A stretch of DNA of 64,000 nucleotides. It comes from Daucus carota subsp. sativus (taxonomy: Eukaryota > Streptophyta > Magnoliopsida > Apiales > Apiaceae). Shown here in pieces: positions 10,955 through 22,200 of the stretch. The position numbers were made by a program, and so were the translations under genes. The number at the start of each line of letters is the position of its first letter. Position 1 is the stretch's first letter. Under the pieces are notes generated by a model, which saw only the letters and a program-made list of their open reading frames with translations, was not told where the DNA came from and did not search any database. The stretch is taken from assembly GCF_001625215.2 (NCBI RefSeq), contig NC_030385.2:31645598-31709597 (forward strand), read 5' to 3'.

Positions 10955-11290
10955 ATGGATTCAAACACACAGATGAATCTCTTACAACTTACTAATGAGA
11001 ATGCTTCAATGGAGGAAAGAATCAAGATGCTTCAAGCGGAAAACAGTATTCTCGAACACAAGATTAAGCTGATGGAGATTCAGCAGACGCATGATGAAGC
11101 GGTGGTAAAAGTTCTTAAGGATCATATTGAAGAACGAAGAGCCTTCAATCGGTTACTGAGGGATGATTCAAATTTTTCTCCATCGGAAATGGAGAGACAT
11201 GAAAAGATTCGTGAAGAAATAATCAACGAACACGAGGCCAAGAAACGGGCAAAGGTTTCACCGAACGTGGATGAACAAGGAAAGAAGTAA
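10955..11290 (+). CDS. Small coiled-coil protein, subfamily A, copy 2
   Basis: A single exon, 111 residues, about 95% identical to the protein at 3572. The differences seen are V/E, T/K, N/D, I/V and E/G substitutions. The coiled coil (residues about 5-60), the LRDDSNF acidic segment and the EAKKRAK basic cluster are all kept. The gene, promoter and 3' flank (AATAAA near 11347) were duplicated as one block from or to the 2.9-4.9 kb unit. Function unknown. Retention of the open frame despite active rearrangement around it suggests it may be under selection, but the divergence is too small to be sure. Confidence 0.75.
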   Translation: MDSNTQMNLLQLTNENASMEERIKMLQAENSILEHKIKLMEIQQTHDEAVVKVLKDHIEERRAFNRLLRDDSNFSPSEMERHEKIREEIINEHEAKKRAKVSPNVDEQGKK

Positions 11291-12225
11291 ATTAATTTTT
11301 AGTATTGAAAATATGTTTATTTTGTTGTAATCCACTGTCTAACTATGAATAAAAGTTAATGTTTATTTTAATTTTGTGTTTTAGTGTAAATGGTTTTTTT
11401 TATTTAAATTTCTTTGTTCTGTAATATTTTTGCTTTACGATCATTTTTTCCGATTCAGAACATGAATGAAAGATGCACATTTCTTAATATTCTATTATTT
11501 AAATCAAGTTTTTAGTTTTTTAATGTAAAAACGTGGTCAATAAAATAGTGAAACATAACAAGGAAACGTAACATCATACATTCAGTCTGAGGAACACAGC
11601 AAAGAACTCTTTTGGGAAAAGGAATTTTTTGATATCTCGGGGGTGTAGTTCGAAGCAGTGTTCCGAGGGAAAGACCTGTAAGGATGTAATTAATAGAGTA
11701 GATGTTTCTTACCAGAAGCATGCAACTTTTGACATGGTTCTATGCATCATTATTTTTATGGGTACTAGTAAAAAATGTTATGCTCAGTTGTCATTATATC
11801 AAATCTTTAAAATACTGGCGGTTATATAGGATAAAACATTTATTCAAGTAAATGGACTACAAATTTGTCAATGTTTGTTATTCTCATTGATTGTTATTCT
11901 CATACAAAATTAAATGTTTTGCCTTTTATAAAAAACATCACAAAAAAATCAATATAAAAATGCATTAAAGTTATTTGATTCAATATAACAAATTTTGTTT
12001 TCTTACAAACTAATGTATAACACACAGCATAATTTAAACAAGTCGTTTTAATACATTGTAAGTAACTCATAACGAATTAATACAGAATATATTTTTTATT
12101 GTTTAAAAAATATTCTTGCGAATATCGAAATGAAACAAATAATGTTACACTTTTAAATTCAGAATTCCTCAAAGACGTGTCTAAATGTCGTGGGGTTTGT
12201 CTAGTGAAGTCGTGTATGCATACCA
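11291..12225. other. Intergenic 3' flank, copy of 3908-4680
   Basis: This is collinear with the unit after the gene at 3572, apart from an insertion of about 170 bases near 11850-12030 that copy 1 lacks. No gene is seen. Confidence 0.6.
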
Positions 12226-13415
12226 AAAATCATCAATGAATTATAATAGTTCAAAAATTAGTTTTTTGTTAACTAATTCAAATAATTTAAAATATCTTTT
12301 AAAATTTTTCATATTCGGATACAAGGAACACCCAACAGAACACCTATCTTAGTTATAGGGAAGCGCAACATAACGTTGTGCACAAGGAGATGAGAAGGAT
12401 ATCGAGGCGATAGAGTTAATCAGACTCGCATTGAACAAAATGTGTGTTAAGTCAATTCAAATTTATTGATTTTCCAGTCAATATTCGTGCTGGACAAATT
12501 TTATTACCCTTCAGGTAGAATCTAATTCTCAAATCACCCTTTCAATAATTACAGTAATTCAAAAATAATTTTTTTTAAGTAATTTAAAAGATTTAAAATA
12601 TTTTTAAAATTACTATAGTCGTAAATAAGAAAACACCCAACAAAACACTTAGGTGAACTATTGGAATCCGCAGCAGAACGATGTGCATAGTTAGATGATA
12701 ATGATATTAACCAGATTATATTACCCCCAAGATGTGCATAGCTATATTACTCAATTTTTTAGATGGTTGTATTAGGTGATCTGTCATGGGTTCTAAATAA
12801 CAATGAAAAAAAAAGGAATATTGTCTTACATTACCATAAGTAACTTGTTCAGGAGTTTTTCCACCAAAAATACATCATAGGATTAAAAAATTATTTTAAC
12901 GTGTCGTAAATTTTTTTGTTTAACAATTCTTTTATTAGTAAAATGAATATATGTTCTTAATTTCGAAATCTCGATAAAAACTTGATAAATTCCCGCAGCG
13001 AGAAATCTAGATAAAAAAATTTAACTTTGTTGTTAAATAAACCTCGTCCTTTTTTTTAAATCTGAGTGTGTAAATCATTACAATGATCTTCGTGTGTGTT
13101 TTTTTCGCACCGTATGATTCGTCAACAAAAACCGGAATGTAAATATGTATTTGTAAATCATTGCCATGATTAACCAAAATTACGTTTTTTCACCGTTTGA
13201 TTAATCAGCAAATTAATTGCTGTACAACCTTATTACCTTCATGTATTATCTAATGCTCAAATCACCCTTCCATTAAATTATATTAATTCGAAATATAATT
13301 TATTTTAAGTAATTCCAAAAATTTAAACTATCTCTTAAAACACTTAGGTGATTTATTTGTATGCCCAACAGAATGATGTGTATAGTTAGATGAGGAGGAT
13401 GTCGAGGCGATGGAG
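12226..13415. repeat. Tandem noncoding modules, three partial copies in a row
   Basis: The motif CACCCAACA(G/A)AACAC followed by a GATGAGGAGGAT-like end appears near 12326-12416 and 13341-13415. A more diverged version is at 12634-12712. Each is preceded by a TTCAAAAATTAGTTT or AAAATAATTT AT-rich block. Together with 4680-4868 and 7795-7945 this gives five copies. The GTTGTATTAGGTGATC part is at about 12766 and the CACCGTTTGATTAATCAGC part at about 13193. I do not recognise it as a named transposon. Confidence 0.6.
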
Positions 13416-13619
13416 TAAAACCTTAACAGATAGATTAAGTTAAGAGAAATAATACCTTATCGAACGATTTACTTATAAATTTTATAAATTTTTTTTTTCA
13501 CAAAAATAAAATATAAGCACTTCCGACCTCATTTTATATTCTACAATGATTTCTCTCATTAAAAAATAGAAAAACAAGGATTTTCGTTTTAACAGATTTA
13601 TGCAGTTAATAAATTTAAC

Positions 13620-13840
13620 CTAAGAGTCAGTTTCAAAGAAATTCAAGAGTCTGATTTTTTTAATGCGGCTATTCATTTGAAGCTGACAGTACATGCATTT
13701 AATCCAAGTCAATTTATTTTTTCAGCTTATAAAAGGGATCCAAGCAAATATCACTCTACACTCATTCAAAAAAACCAAAAAAAACATATCACACAGCGTG
13801 ATCATTTTTCTTCTCAAACAAAATTGATTCAAACAAAGAA
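13620..13840 (+). promoter_or_regulatory. Diverged subfamily A promoter, copy 3
   Basis: It keeps AAGAGTC, TTTAATGCGG, a TGACAGT motif, AATCCAA and TATAAAAG (13728-13735), 113 bases before the ATG. The conserved parts against a diverged background point to functional promoter elements. Confidence 0.55.
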
Positions 13841-14158
13841 ATGAATCTTTTACAACTGAAAAACGAGAATGCTTCGATGGAGCATAAGATAAAGTCTTTG
13901 ATGGAAGAAAATAGCGAACTCGAAGAAAAGATCAAGCTGATGGAGATTCAGCAGGCGAACGATGAAGCTGTGGTAGAAATACTTAAGAATCATGTAGAGG
14001 AGCGAAGAGAATTCAACAGTTTTTTGCGGGATGATTCAAATTTCGAACCAGCTGAAATTGAAAGACGTGCAAAATTACGTGAAGAAATAATCAGCAAACG
14101 TGAAGACACCAAACGTGCAAAAGCTTCACGAGATGTAGAGAAAAAAGTAAAGGATTAG
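13841..14158 (+). CDS. Small coiled-coil protein, subfamily A, copy 3 (older)
   Basis: A single exon, 105 residues. It aligns end to end with the 111-residue proteins but is clearly more diverged. The core reads ENASMEHKIK, LEEKIKLMEIQQANDEAVV and LKNHVEERREF, then LRDDSNFEPAEIERR and a basic TKRAKAS segment. It starts at the residue equivalent to Met 7 of copies 1 and 2. The base before that position does not give an earlier in-frame ATG. The AATAAA motif after the gene (near 14213) is kept. Core residues are conserved while linkers vary, which fits a functional coiled coil. Confidence 0.72.
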   Translation: MNLLQLKNENASMEHKIKSLMEENSELEEKIKLMEIQQANDEAVVEILKNHVEERREFNSFLRDDSNFEPAEIERRAKLREEIISKREDTKRAKASRDVEKKVKD

Positions 14159-15049
14159 GTAAAAAATTATTAGTTTTTGTATTAATCCTGTTGTAAGCAG
14201 CTTTTAAATTATGAATAAAAGTTTTTATATTATTTATTCGATCTCCATTGCAAGTTTTAGAAAACATTAAAATTTTGATAAATGATTCTCTTAACTTATC
14301 AAAATGAGGAATATATCTATATATATCTTTTTCTCCGCATAGGCTTTTTCCTTTGCGAATACAGTCTGTATCCATTTAATTACTCGAGTTTCCAATTAAA
14401 ATTTATTAATCTAGTAAAGAACCAATAAATGAGCCCATATATAGAAAATAAAATTAATGCTTTTTCGGGATCCAAGTGAAATCTTGTTCATTATGAGAAG
14501 GTTAAAAAAAGTCTATGTAATCGAGTAGGTGTTTTTTTCAAGACGCATGCAACCCTCCGTTTTCTGTTCTATGAGAGATTCTGTTTTGCGTACTAGTACC
14601 ATTTACTAGTGTTCTCTTTGGTGAGTTATCATAACAAACTTTTAATTAAAAAGCGATGATATGGGACAGACCCCTAAAGTCAAGTTACTAGTGTGTTTCT
14701 GCTTGATAGACTAACTTTTATTTTTTTAAGGCTCTACATGAACAACACAAAGAACCTCATTGGAAAATACGATTTTTTTTATCCCTAATTGTTGCAAACT
14801 AAAAATTTTAAAAATTATAAACATTCTTATTCAAAACAGAAATACCCTATTTATATCAAATACTACGAGATTATATTTAAATTTGAATAAACATGGTGGT
14901 AAGAAAAACCGATTTTCTAACCCAAAATAAATAATTCGATTTTAGGTGTAAAAAATGTACACTGAATATTGATAAAAATGATTAGATGCTGGTTAACCTA
15001 CAGTACAATCCATGGTAGACAGATACATGAATGTATTAAATATAAAATT
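14159..15049. other. Intergenic; from about 14460 a copy of 8380-9150
   Basis: GGATCCAAGTGAAATCTTG and the stretch around AAGACGCATGCAACCCTCCG are shared with the tract before the first subfamily B gene. No gene is seen. Confidence 0.6.
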
Positions 15050-15213
15050 ATTATTAAGTCGTATGTGAAGCCGTAGGGTCCATCAGGGGAGACGTGACTC
15101 AATTCCAAAAGTTACTTGCTCCTTACTATATAAAACCACAATCAGAACTATGTAACCGCATAAAAAAAATCAAGTCACAACCACAAATCCTACCGAGAGT
15201 TCTATTTTACATA
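15050..15213 (+). promoter_or_regulatory. Conserved subfamily B promoter, copy 2
   Basis: Matches 9150-9314, with GGGAGACGTGACT and TATAAAA at 15129-15135, 85 bases before the ATG. Confidence 0.55.
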
Positions 15214-15525
15214 ATGTCTTCAGAAGCAGATAAGATCATTCTGGATACTATCAACGAGAACACCAAGATGAAAGAAACCGTCACACTTCCGGAGGGAGAA
15301 AACAAAAGGCTGAAAGATAAGATTAAGTTGCTTGAGATACACCACTCAAACAATGAAAGGATGATAGATTTACTTAAGAGACACAAGGACGAGCAACAGG
15401 CGCTCGGTCTTCACATGATAGATCCAACTAAGTTCGCGCCACCCCAAATCGGTAAGAAAAGAAAGTTGGAACACGGTGAAGGAAGTCAAGTTCCCAGGGG
15501 TGAAGGAGAACAGAAGAATGAATAG
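15214..15525 (+). CDS. Small coiled-coil protein, subfamily B, copy 2
   Basis: A single exon, 103 residues. From residue about 36 on it is nearly identical to the protein at 9315: KIKLLEIHHSNNERMIDLL, the Pro linker and GKKRKLEHGEG. The N-terminal third is more diverged. HLEEENK there reads LPEGENK here, which puts a proline and a glycine into the coiled coil and may shorten it. The start at 15214 matches the paralogue. An in-frame ATG at 15094 lies upstream of the TATA box and is not used in this model. Confidence 0.73.
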   Translation: MSSEADKIILDTINENTKMKETVTLPEGENKRLKDKIKLLEIHHSNNERMIDLLKRHKDEQQALGLHMIDPTKFAPPQIGKKRKLEHGEGSQVPRGEGEQKNE

Positions 15526-16680
15526 GTTAATTTATATGTATTTTATTTTGTGTTCTTTGTTAATCTTTTAATCTTCTCCAGTTAATATACATTCTTGAAC
15601 AAGTTAATTTTTTTTTGGGGCTTAATCTTTTAATCTTCTCCAGTTAATACACATGCGATGATATTAAAAAAAACATTGAACAGAGAAAAAAATGAGTTTG
15701 AGCGTCTTTTATGGCGTTATCCATGTAAGATGACTAATATTTTTTGTATTTTTAAAAATAACCATTAATCATGTTATATATTAACACAAAAAAAAAAAAA
15801 GAACGGGGTTATGTTATTGGAAAAAAAAAATTCCTTTTCAGTTTTTAATTGATTGAGTCTAATCAAAATATGGAATTTTTAACAACTAACAAAAGGATTT
15901 TATTAATAATGGGAAGTCTTTTTGAATTCGTTAATATTCGTTAAGATGTTCAGGTAGAACAGATCCAGGTAGAACAGATCCGGTAAAAAAGATGAATAGA
16001 ATTTTGAATTTATCAGAAAACGGATGAGTCGAAATAAATGCTGAGTTAATTGACGTTAACCATATTTAAAATGATAAAAAATTTAAACTATAGAATCGTT
16101 TAATTGAATCGTTTCACCATATGTTTGATACCAATCAACTATCACTTTGTTCCATATCAAAAAGATCATAATAAAAGTTATAATTCTTTAACGTGTTCCC
16201 GGAAAACTGAATATTAAATAATATATATTTAATATTAAATTTTTTTGAATTTTTTAAACGGTCGTTAATTTGTTCAATAAACAAACTTGAAGATCCCACA
16301 AAGGTGAATTCAAAAAAAATATAAAAACAAATTTATTTTTTGAAAATGAAATCCAATAAAAAGCTTAATGTTGTTCGATAACTAAAAACATGTAAAATTT
16401 TTGGTATAATGTGTTTGTTACTATGCTCAAGATAAACGAAGAACACTAAAAAGAAAACCTAGCTAAATGAAACCTTGAAACTTGTAGCAGATTACTGTGC
16501 ATATCGAAGTGTTAGCTTAAATGTTTTTCATGTCACCCCAACCTTTGCATGATTTCTATTAATTGTTAAATAGAGCTATGTTTAATGTGTCATTATAGAA
16601 CATTTTTAATTAGAAGCGTTAAGAGGACACAAACATTTGTATTCCGTTGGAATCAATGTTTATAAATATCGGTTTTTCTA
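15526..16680. other. Intergenic 3' flank of the array
   Basis: Up to about 16240 this is a copy of 9627-10290. After that the sequence is single-copy within the window. No gene is seen. Confidence 0.6.
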
Positions 16681-16853
16681 TGGTGTGCCCATGGGCACAT
16701 GCTAAGCGCGGTAAATTTTTTGCTTGAATCATTTTGATTGGCTCCTATCTAATGATAATGGTGGACCCCCCTGCAAATACACCAACCAAAACCAATCAAG
16801 ATCTCCCAAAAATACAAAAATTTCCGCGCTTAGAATGTAACCATGAGCACACA
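16681..16853. mobile_element. Short MITE-like element with terminal inverted repeats
   Basis: The left end TGGTGTGCCCATGG...CTAAGCGCGG is mirrored by the right end CCGCGCTTAG...CCATGAGCACACA. The arms are about 30 bases with mismatches. CTA flanks both sides (16678-16680 and 16854-16856) and may be a 3-base target duplication. The superfamily is not certain. Confidence 0.6.
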
Positions 16854-17193
16854 CTAGCCAAAACGTTATAATATAAATAAAATAACACAAAAAAGTTATA
16901 AGGGCAACAAAACAGGTTATTTTTTTGATTTTTTGTCTTTTCATTGAAGCATCGTACACAAAAATCGTTGTGGAATATATGCTTATCCCCAAAAAAACTC
17001 TTCGTAAGCAAAAAAACGTATTTAATGAAATTAATGCATGTGATACAGTTTTCAATGAAAAAATCACAGTTTATGGAAATAATATCAACGTTTTTATACT
17101 TGACATAAATTCTGTGTTTACAGAATTTTTTCGACCACCTATATCAAGAGATCTTAGCTATTTGTTTATTTCATATTTTTTTTTCTAGTAGGA

Positions 17194-17691
17194 ATGGCCC
17201 CGTGGAATAAACCGCCCGCTGGTTTTTGGAAGATCAATGTAAGTGGTCATAGTGATGAAGGTATTCGCTCATCTGCAATTGGATGTCTCATGAGGTCAAG
17301 GTCGGGTCATTTTTCCTGTGGATATTACGGGATAGTAGAATATTCAGAGCCTATTTATACAGATCTGTTGGCAATATACTATGGATTTAAGATGGCCGAC
17401 GAGGAAAATGCAAGATACATTGAGGTCGAGTCAGATTCAGCATCAGCTGTTTATCTTGTGAATAACCCTAACCAAAACTCCGAATATTCAGATATCTTAT
17501 TAAACATTCGTAGGTTAAAAGATTTGGCACACCAATCTTGTGTACTTCGGTATGTGGAGAGATCATCGAACCTAATGGCTATCAGAATGTCAGCGTATTC
17601 TTACGAGAAAAGAGTCCCTATTACTCGTCTAAGGTGTTGCCCATCGGATATTTTTCCAGAACTTGCAGCAGATTGGTATTTCTCGTCCTAA
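17194..17691 (+). CDS. RNase H-like (RVT_3-type) domain protein, probably inactive
   Basis: A 165-residue single-exon frame. The pattern W-x-K-P-P-x-G-x-W-K-I-N-V at the N-terminus, then TDLLAIYYGFKMA and VESDSASAVYLV, is that of the plant RNase H-like family (RVT_3) found alone and at the ends of plant LINEs. The first catalytic Asp (NVDG in active members) is Ser here (NVSG). The Glu of the second motif is Asp. The Asp of VESDS is present. The last Asp position (usually N-x-x-A-D) reads NLMAI. Nuclease activity is therefore unlikely. A TAG just before the ATG could be a splice acceptor, so an upstream exon is possible. It could be a LINE-derived remnant or a host gene. Confidence 0.6.
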   Translation: MAPWNKPPAGFWKINVSGHSDEGIRSSAIGCLMRSRSGHFSCGYYGIVEYSEPIYTDLLAIYYGFKMADEENARYIEVESDSASAVYLVNNPNQNSEYSDILLNIRRLKDLAHQSCVLRYVERSSNLMAIRMSAYSYEKRVPITRLRCCPSDIFPELAADWYFSS

Positions 17692-19278
17692 AAAAAAATG
17701 AGTACTTCCTCTTTTCTACAGCTAGTTCTTTTAACAGTTTTTATGTATTTTTATTCCATATGATGTTTACTTTCTTGGACATTTCAATTTCATAATATCT
17801 CCGTAACGAAATATGATATGTATTAGAACGAATGAAAAATAGCTTTTTTATAATGATCATCCTATGGAATCGTTTTTATGAATTATTATATGGGTTATAA
17901 AAATAAGAGATACAGTATCACTCTGAAAAAATTTTATTTTTTTATGAGTATTATTCTGATAAGCTAAAAGATAAGCTAAAAGAACGTTTGATCCATGTTC
18001 TGTTTCTAGAATGGATCTCTTCAAAGTGTTCCAAATACTACATGACTCGGTTATAAATTACAAAGCAAAAACGTTTTTTTATGATGTATTTTTGGTCTAG
18101 ATGTCATACCAATATACAACTCACAGGAAAAAAGGCAAAAATCTTTTTCGATTTTTTAAATTTTAGTTCGATGTAAAGTATTAAATAACATGTGTCTTGA
18201 TTATACGATTCTTTAGAGTGTTCTACGTGTTACCAGACCATGAAAGAACGCCGAGTACAATGGAAAAGGCCAAGAAAAATAATTCCACCTCTATGTTTTT
18301 TAAAAAAATAATATCAGCAGTAAATATGGCAGTATGCAACGGCTATACAAAACATATGAGAAAACAAAAATTCTACATTACATAGTTTCATAACCAATTG
18401 TTTAACAAAAATTAAATGTTAAACTAATAGTATGCTAAGTGAAAGTTAACAAAATTTAAATTCTGTGATATATTAAAAAAAATTGGAAAAAATTAGAAAT
18501 AATGAAAAGTGTAACCGTATCAATAGGTATATACTAGTGAAAAAATCTACTAATGTAAAAATTATACTTATGTGTACACAGTTGTGTGATGGATGCGTAA
18601 AGGTTGCAACAGAATGGATTTCGTAAAATGTTATATTTAGTAGGTTTATATTTAAAAACACCCGTATAAAAAAATAAATGCCCCGTTTTTTTATTTATCC
18701 AATGTTTTCAATGTTTATATTTCTTACAAAATTAATACATACTATTATTCTCTACTTTTTAAAGTTCATTTTTGTAACGTGTTTTGTATTATAAATGCCT
18801 CTGGTCTTGATTGTAATTGATTTTTTTTATACATTCGTAGTGCTTATCTTTTTTGTGTTCCTTAGACATTTTTGCTAAATTTCGAATGAGTATTCACATT
18901 ACGTCTAATTTAATTATATCACACTTTGAAACCAATTTGTAGAGTCACAAATGACTTGACTTGTTTGACAAATTGTAATTATTCCACACTTGGAACGAGA
19001 TTAAAAGAGCATTAAATATGTCTTAGTAAAACTTAATCTGTCAAATGGTCTTAACTCTTAAGAATGCCGGTTTTAGAGGCTAATGTCTTTACTGTTCCAA
19101 ATCACCCTTATTATGTGTTGTACTGCCGCAATTATTGATCATTACACAAAAATCTATTAATCAAATACTCCCGGTGTTCTCTATCCATTTTCTTTTTTGG
19201 ACAAAACACAACTACACTTTTACTCAACTGTTGTTGCAAAAAGAGAACACAGAAGAAAATCAATTAAGCACACACACC
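17692..19278. other. Intergenic, no gene seen
   Basis: AT-rich. It contains one arm (18371-18413) of a direct repeat whose other copy is at 29601-29643. The last few hundred bases should hold the promoter of the gene at 19279. Confidence 0.55.
18371..18413 (+). repeat. 43-base direct repeat, left copy
   Basis: It differs from 29601-29643 at only three positions. The two copies flank the ULP1-type gene. Confidence 0.8.
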
Positions 19279-22200
19279 ATGGCAAAGAGGGTTAGCTTCT
19301 CAGGAGCTGGTAAAAAAGGTTTGGTCTGAAAAATAGAACTTTAAACACTTCTACAATTAGTGTGTTTTATTGATTCTTTCTAATTGATTGTTTGTATCTT
19401 TCTTGTTAGCTGATCCAAACAAGCTGAATGATGATCAGGGAGATCGGTACTTCAGGTATGATAACTTATAAAGACCTACTTGTGACTGCATGTTCTGTGA
19501 TAAGTGGTATTTATACACACTTATAGGCCTTCATTTCCACTTAAATTGGTTGGTTGTACTTAAGTGTTTAGTGTCATTTGATGTGTTTCTATTGTTTTTC
19601 TGTGCAGGTCACGAGTTGAGGTGATGAAGTGATTTTCTATCATTTTAGGTTGTTCTTGGTGCATTATTTGCAAGAATGGAGAATTGTGGATTCGTCACGA
19701 CTTGGGATTTTGTGGGTACATCTTCTACAAACCCTCACGAGAACACACTCGTCCACTAGAGCTATCTAGGGGTTTAAAGGGCTTGTTGCATGTGCTAAAT
19801 GCAACCGTGATCACCTACGGAAGTGGTACTAGAGCGAGGAAGGACATGCACGCGAGAACGAGCTAAACACGAAGAATTGGGCTGCCAGTGGCAGACAGTA
19901 GCGCGCCCGCGCTAACATCTAGCGCGCCCGCGCTAGCTACTGTCGCCACTAGCGCGCCTGCGCTAGTTTAGCGCGGCCGCGCCCAGCAGAAGTGCCCCGG
20001 GCCGATTTTTGAAGCTTTTCTGATGGATTTTCGCAGCGGTCGAGGCCCGGTTGACTTGGTCAATGTATTTTATTTTTCTCGTGTGTAAAACCCTAGCCTC
20101 GTAGTAGTTTTAATAAGAGTAGAATATCGGATTATAGATTATTCAGTTTTTCTCTTGTAATCAAGCACATTATCAGTTTGTATTGGATCGTTCTTCGCGA
20201 GAAAGTGACAGTTTCGAGCGAGATCGTGAACATCAAATCTGTAACGTTGTGTTCTTTATTATTAATTCAAGTACTTTTATTCCGTTTAATTCTCGTATTT
20301 TATTTATCATGTTTTCATTAAAACCCATGATGTCGATTAGTTCGATTATGAACTAACCGCCTTCATGGGATTCTAATGGATTTATCGATGTAGTCTAGTA
20401 AGAATATTAATTGCTGATTTTGTGACGTACGTTGATTTCTTTGCATGAGCCGTGCTTATTCTTCTTAGGAGAGTAGCTAACTTCTAAGTTGTTTGTTAAT
20501 TCTTTCTGAAGCGAGAGTGGATGATTGAATTTAGAACTATGCCATGTAAACATAGGATTATGTGAATGAAACATAATTTGTGGTAGACTTGAACTATTTT
20601 TATCACCCTGTGTAATCACGATAGACGACTTGCTATTAAACCTCTCTGCTTACACTACCGCTATAGAGATATAGGGTCTGAGCTTTGTTGGTGTCCATGA
20701 GATTTCTGTCTTAATTGCGGATTTTGATTGGTATGATATGTGTGCAACGAGAGTTGGCATGTATTAACTTCGTGTTGTCTGATTAGGATCAACAGTCGCA
20801 TGTTAATCAGTAATTTCAATTCTAGATGAATTCGATAATGAAGTTAGAATCCCATGTGTTTTCCTATTCTGAATTTGATTAGTAATTTTAGTTATTAGTA
20901 TAAAAGAAACCATCCTTGTTAATTGTCTTGGCAGTGAAAATTGGTCATACATTGTTGCATAGGTGCGTATTCTTAATTCACCAGTCTCTGTGGGAACGAA
21001 CAAATATATTACTTATGATCACGTGCGCTTGCGTGTAGATTTTTGCGAACAAGTTTTTGGCGCCGCTGCCGGGGACTCGGTGTTAATTAATTAGTTTATG
21101 TACTTGTCATCAGTGTGCATTAAAATTCACTGACTCGGATTCTTTTCTCACTTTTCTTAGTTGTTGTTGTATCTATTGTTTTTGTTTAGTTATTTATAAT
21201 GTTTCCTTTGCCTCCTTGGGACTTCAGTTCCAAGTGAGGTAGCTTTTACTGCGTTCTTGGCTGTGTTTGTGCTGTTACAGGGTTACAATGGAAGAAGTCG
21301 ATACCTTTGCACTTCTATCTTCCATAGTTGAGGCATATTCGTCGAAAGCTACAGAGCCGACCTTGTATCCGATGAGTGTCGATGAGATGTCACAAGTTGC
21401 CCCTACAACATACAGCTTCTGTCAAGTTTGTGGTGTTCAGGGTCACTATAGTTATGAATGCTCTTATAACCACTTCAACTCTCAGAATACTCAGTCGGGA
21501 CATGGATATAATTATCAAGAAGGATATGAGTACAACCAGTATTCTAATTCTTGTGATCAAGAATGGATGGATCAACCAGATTTCTCTTACATGGACAACA
21601 ATTTTGGTGATTTCCCATATCATGGTCAACATCAATTTCAAGAACAAAAATTTCCGCAACAATGTTATGAAGAACCTCCAATGCAACAATATGATCAGTT
21701 TGAGCAATAGTATTATCAGCCTCAATATGAGCAACCACAATCTCAACAGTATCAATATCCTCAAGTACAAGAGCTACATGTTCCTCAACCCACTGTAGAA
21801 GTGCTTTCTGATCAAACAAATGAGGTATATGATATGTTGGTAAACATAAACAAGACGCTTAAGGAACTCAAAGCTACACAACTGATGATGGAGGCTCGAC
21901 TTGAGCGGTTAGCTAGTTCTTTTACTGTCGAACAACCCGATTCTTCTCCACTTATAGCCACCCAAGTTGAAGATGACATAAACGCTACCATTCTTGCAAA
22001 TGATGGAGATTGTGATAGTTTTTCGACCAGGGATGATGATGTGCCTATTAATAAAGAGGAAGATCGTGTCGCTGACGGCAAAATCGATGAAGTTGTTGTT
22101 GTGGACCGTGTGGGCGATGATGAGGTGCGTGAAAAAAGCAATATCGAGTTGATCGTAGTTTCTCCTACACCAGGTGTGCTTGAATTACATTTCCTGAAGG

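Noticed and set aside
15094-15213. Upstream start for the subfamily B protein at 15094
   Set aside because: It precedes the TATA box at 15129 and has no counterpart in the copy at 9315.
2075-15525. Reading the small coiled-coil genes as K-box pieces of MADS genes or as bZIP factors
   Set aside because: There is no MADS domain and no basic region directly before the leucine heptads. The basic cluster is at the C-terminal side.
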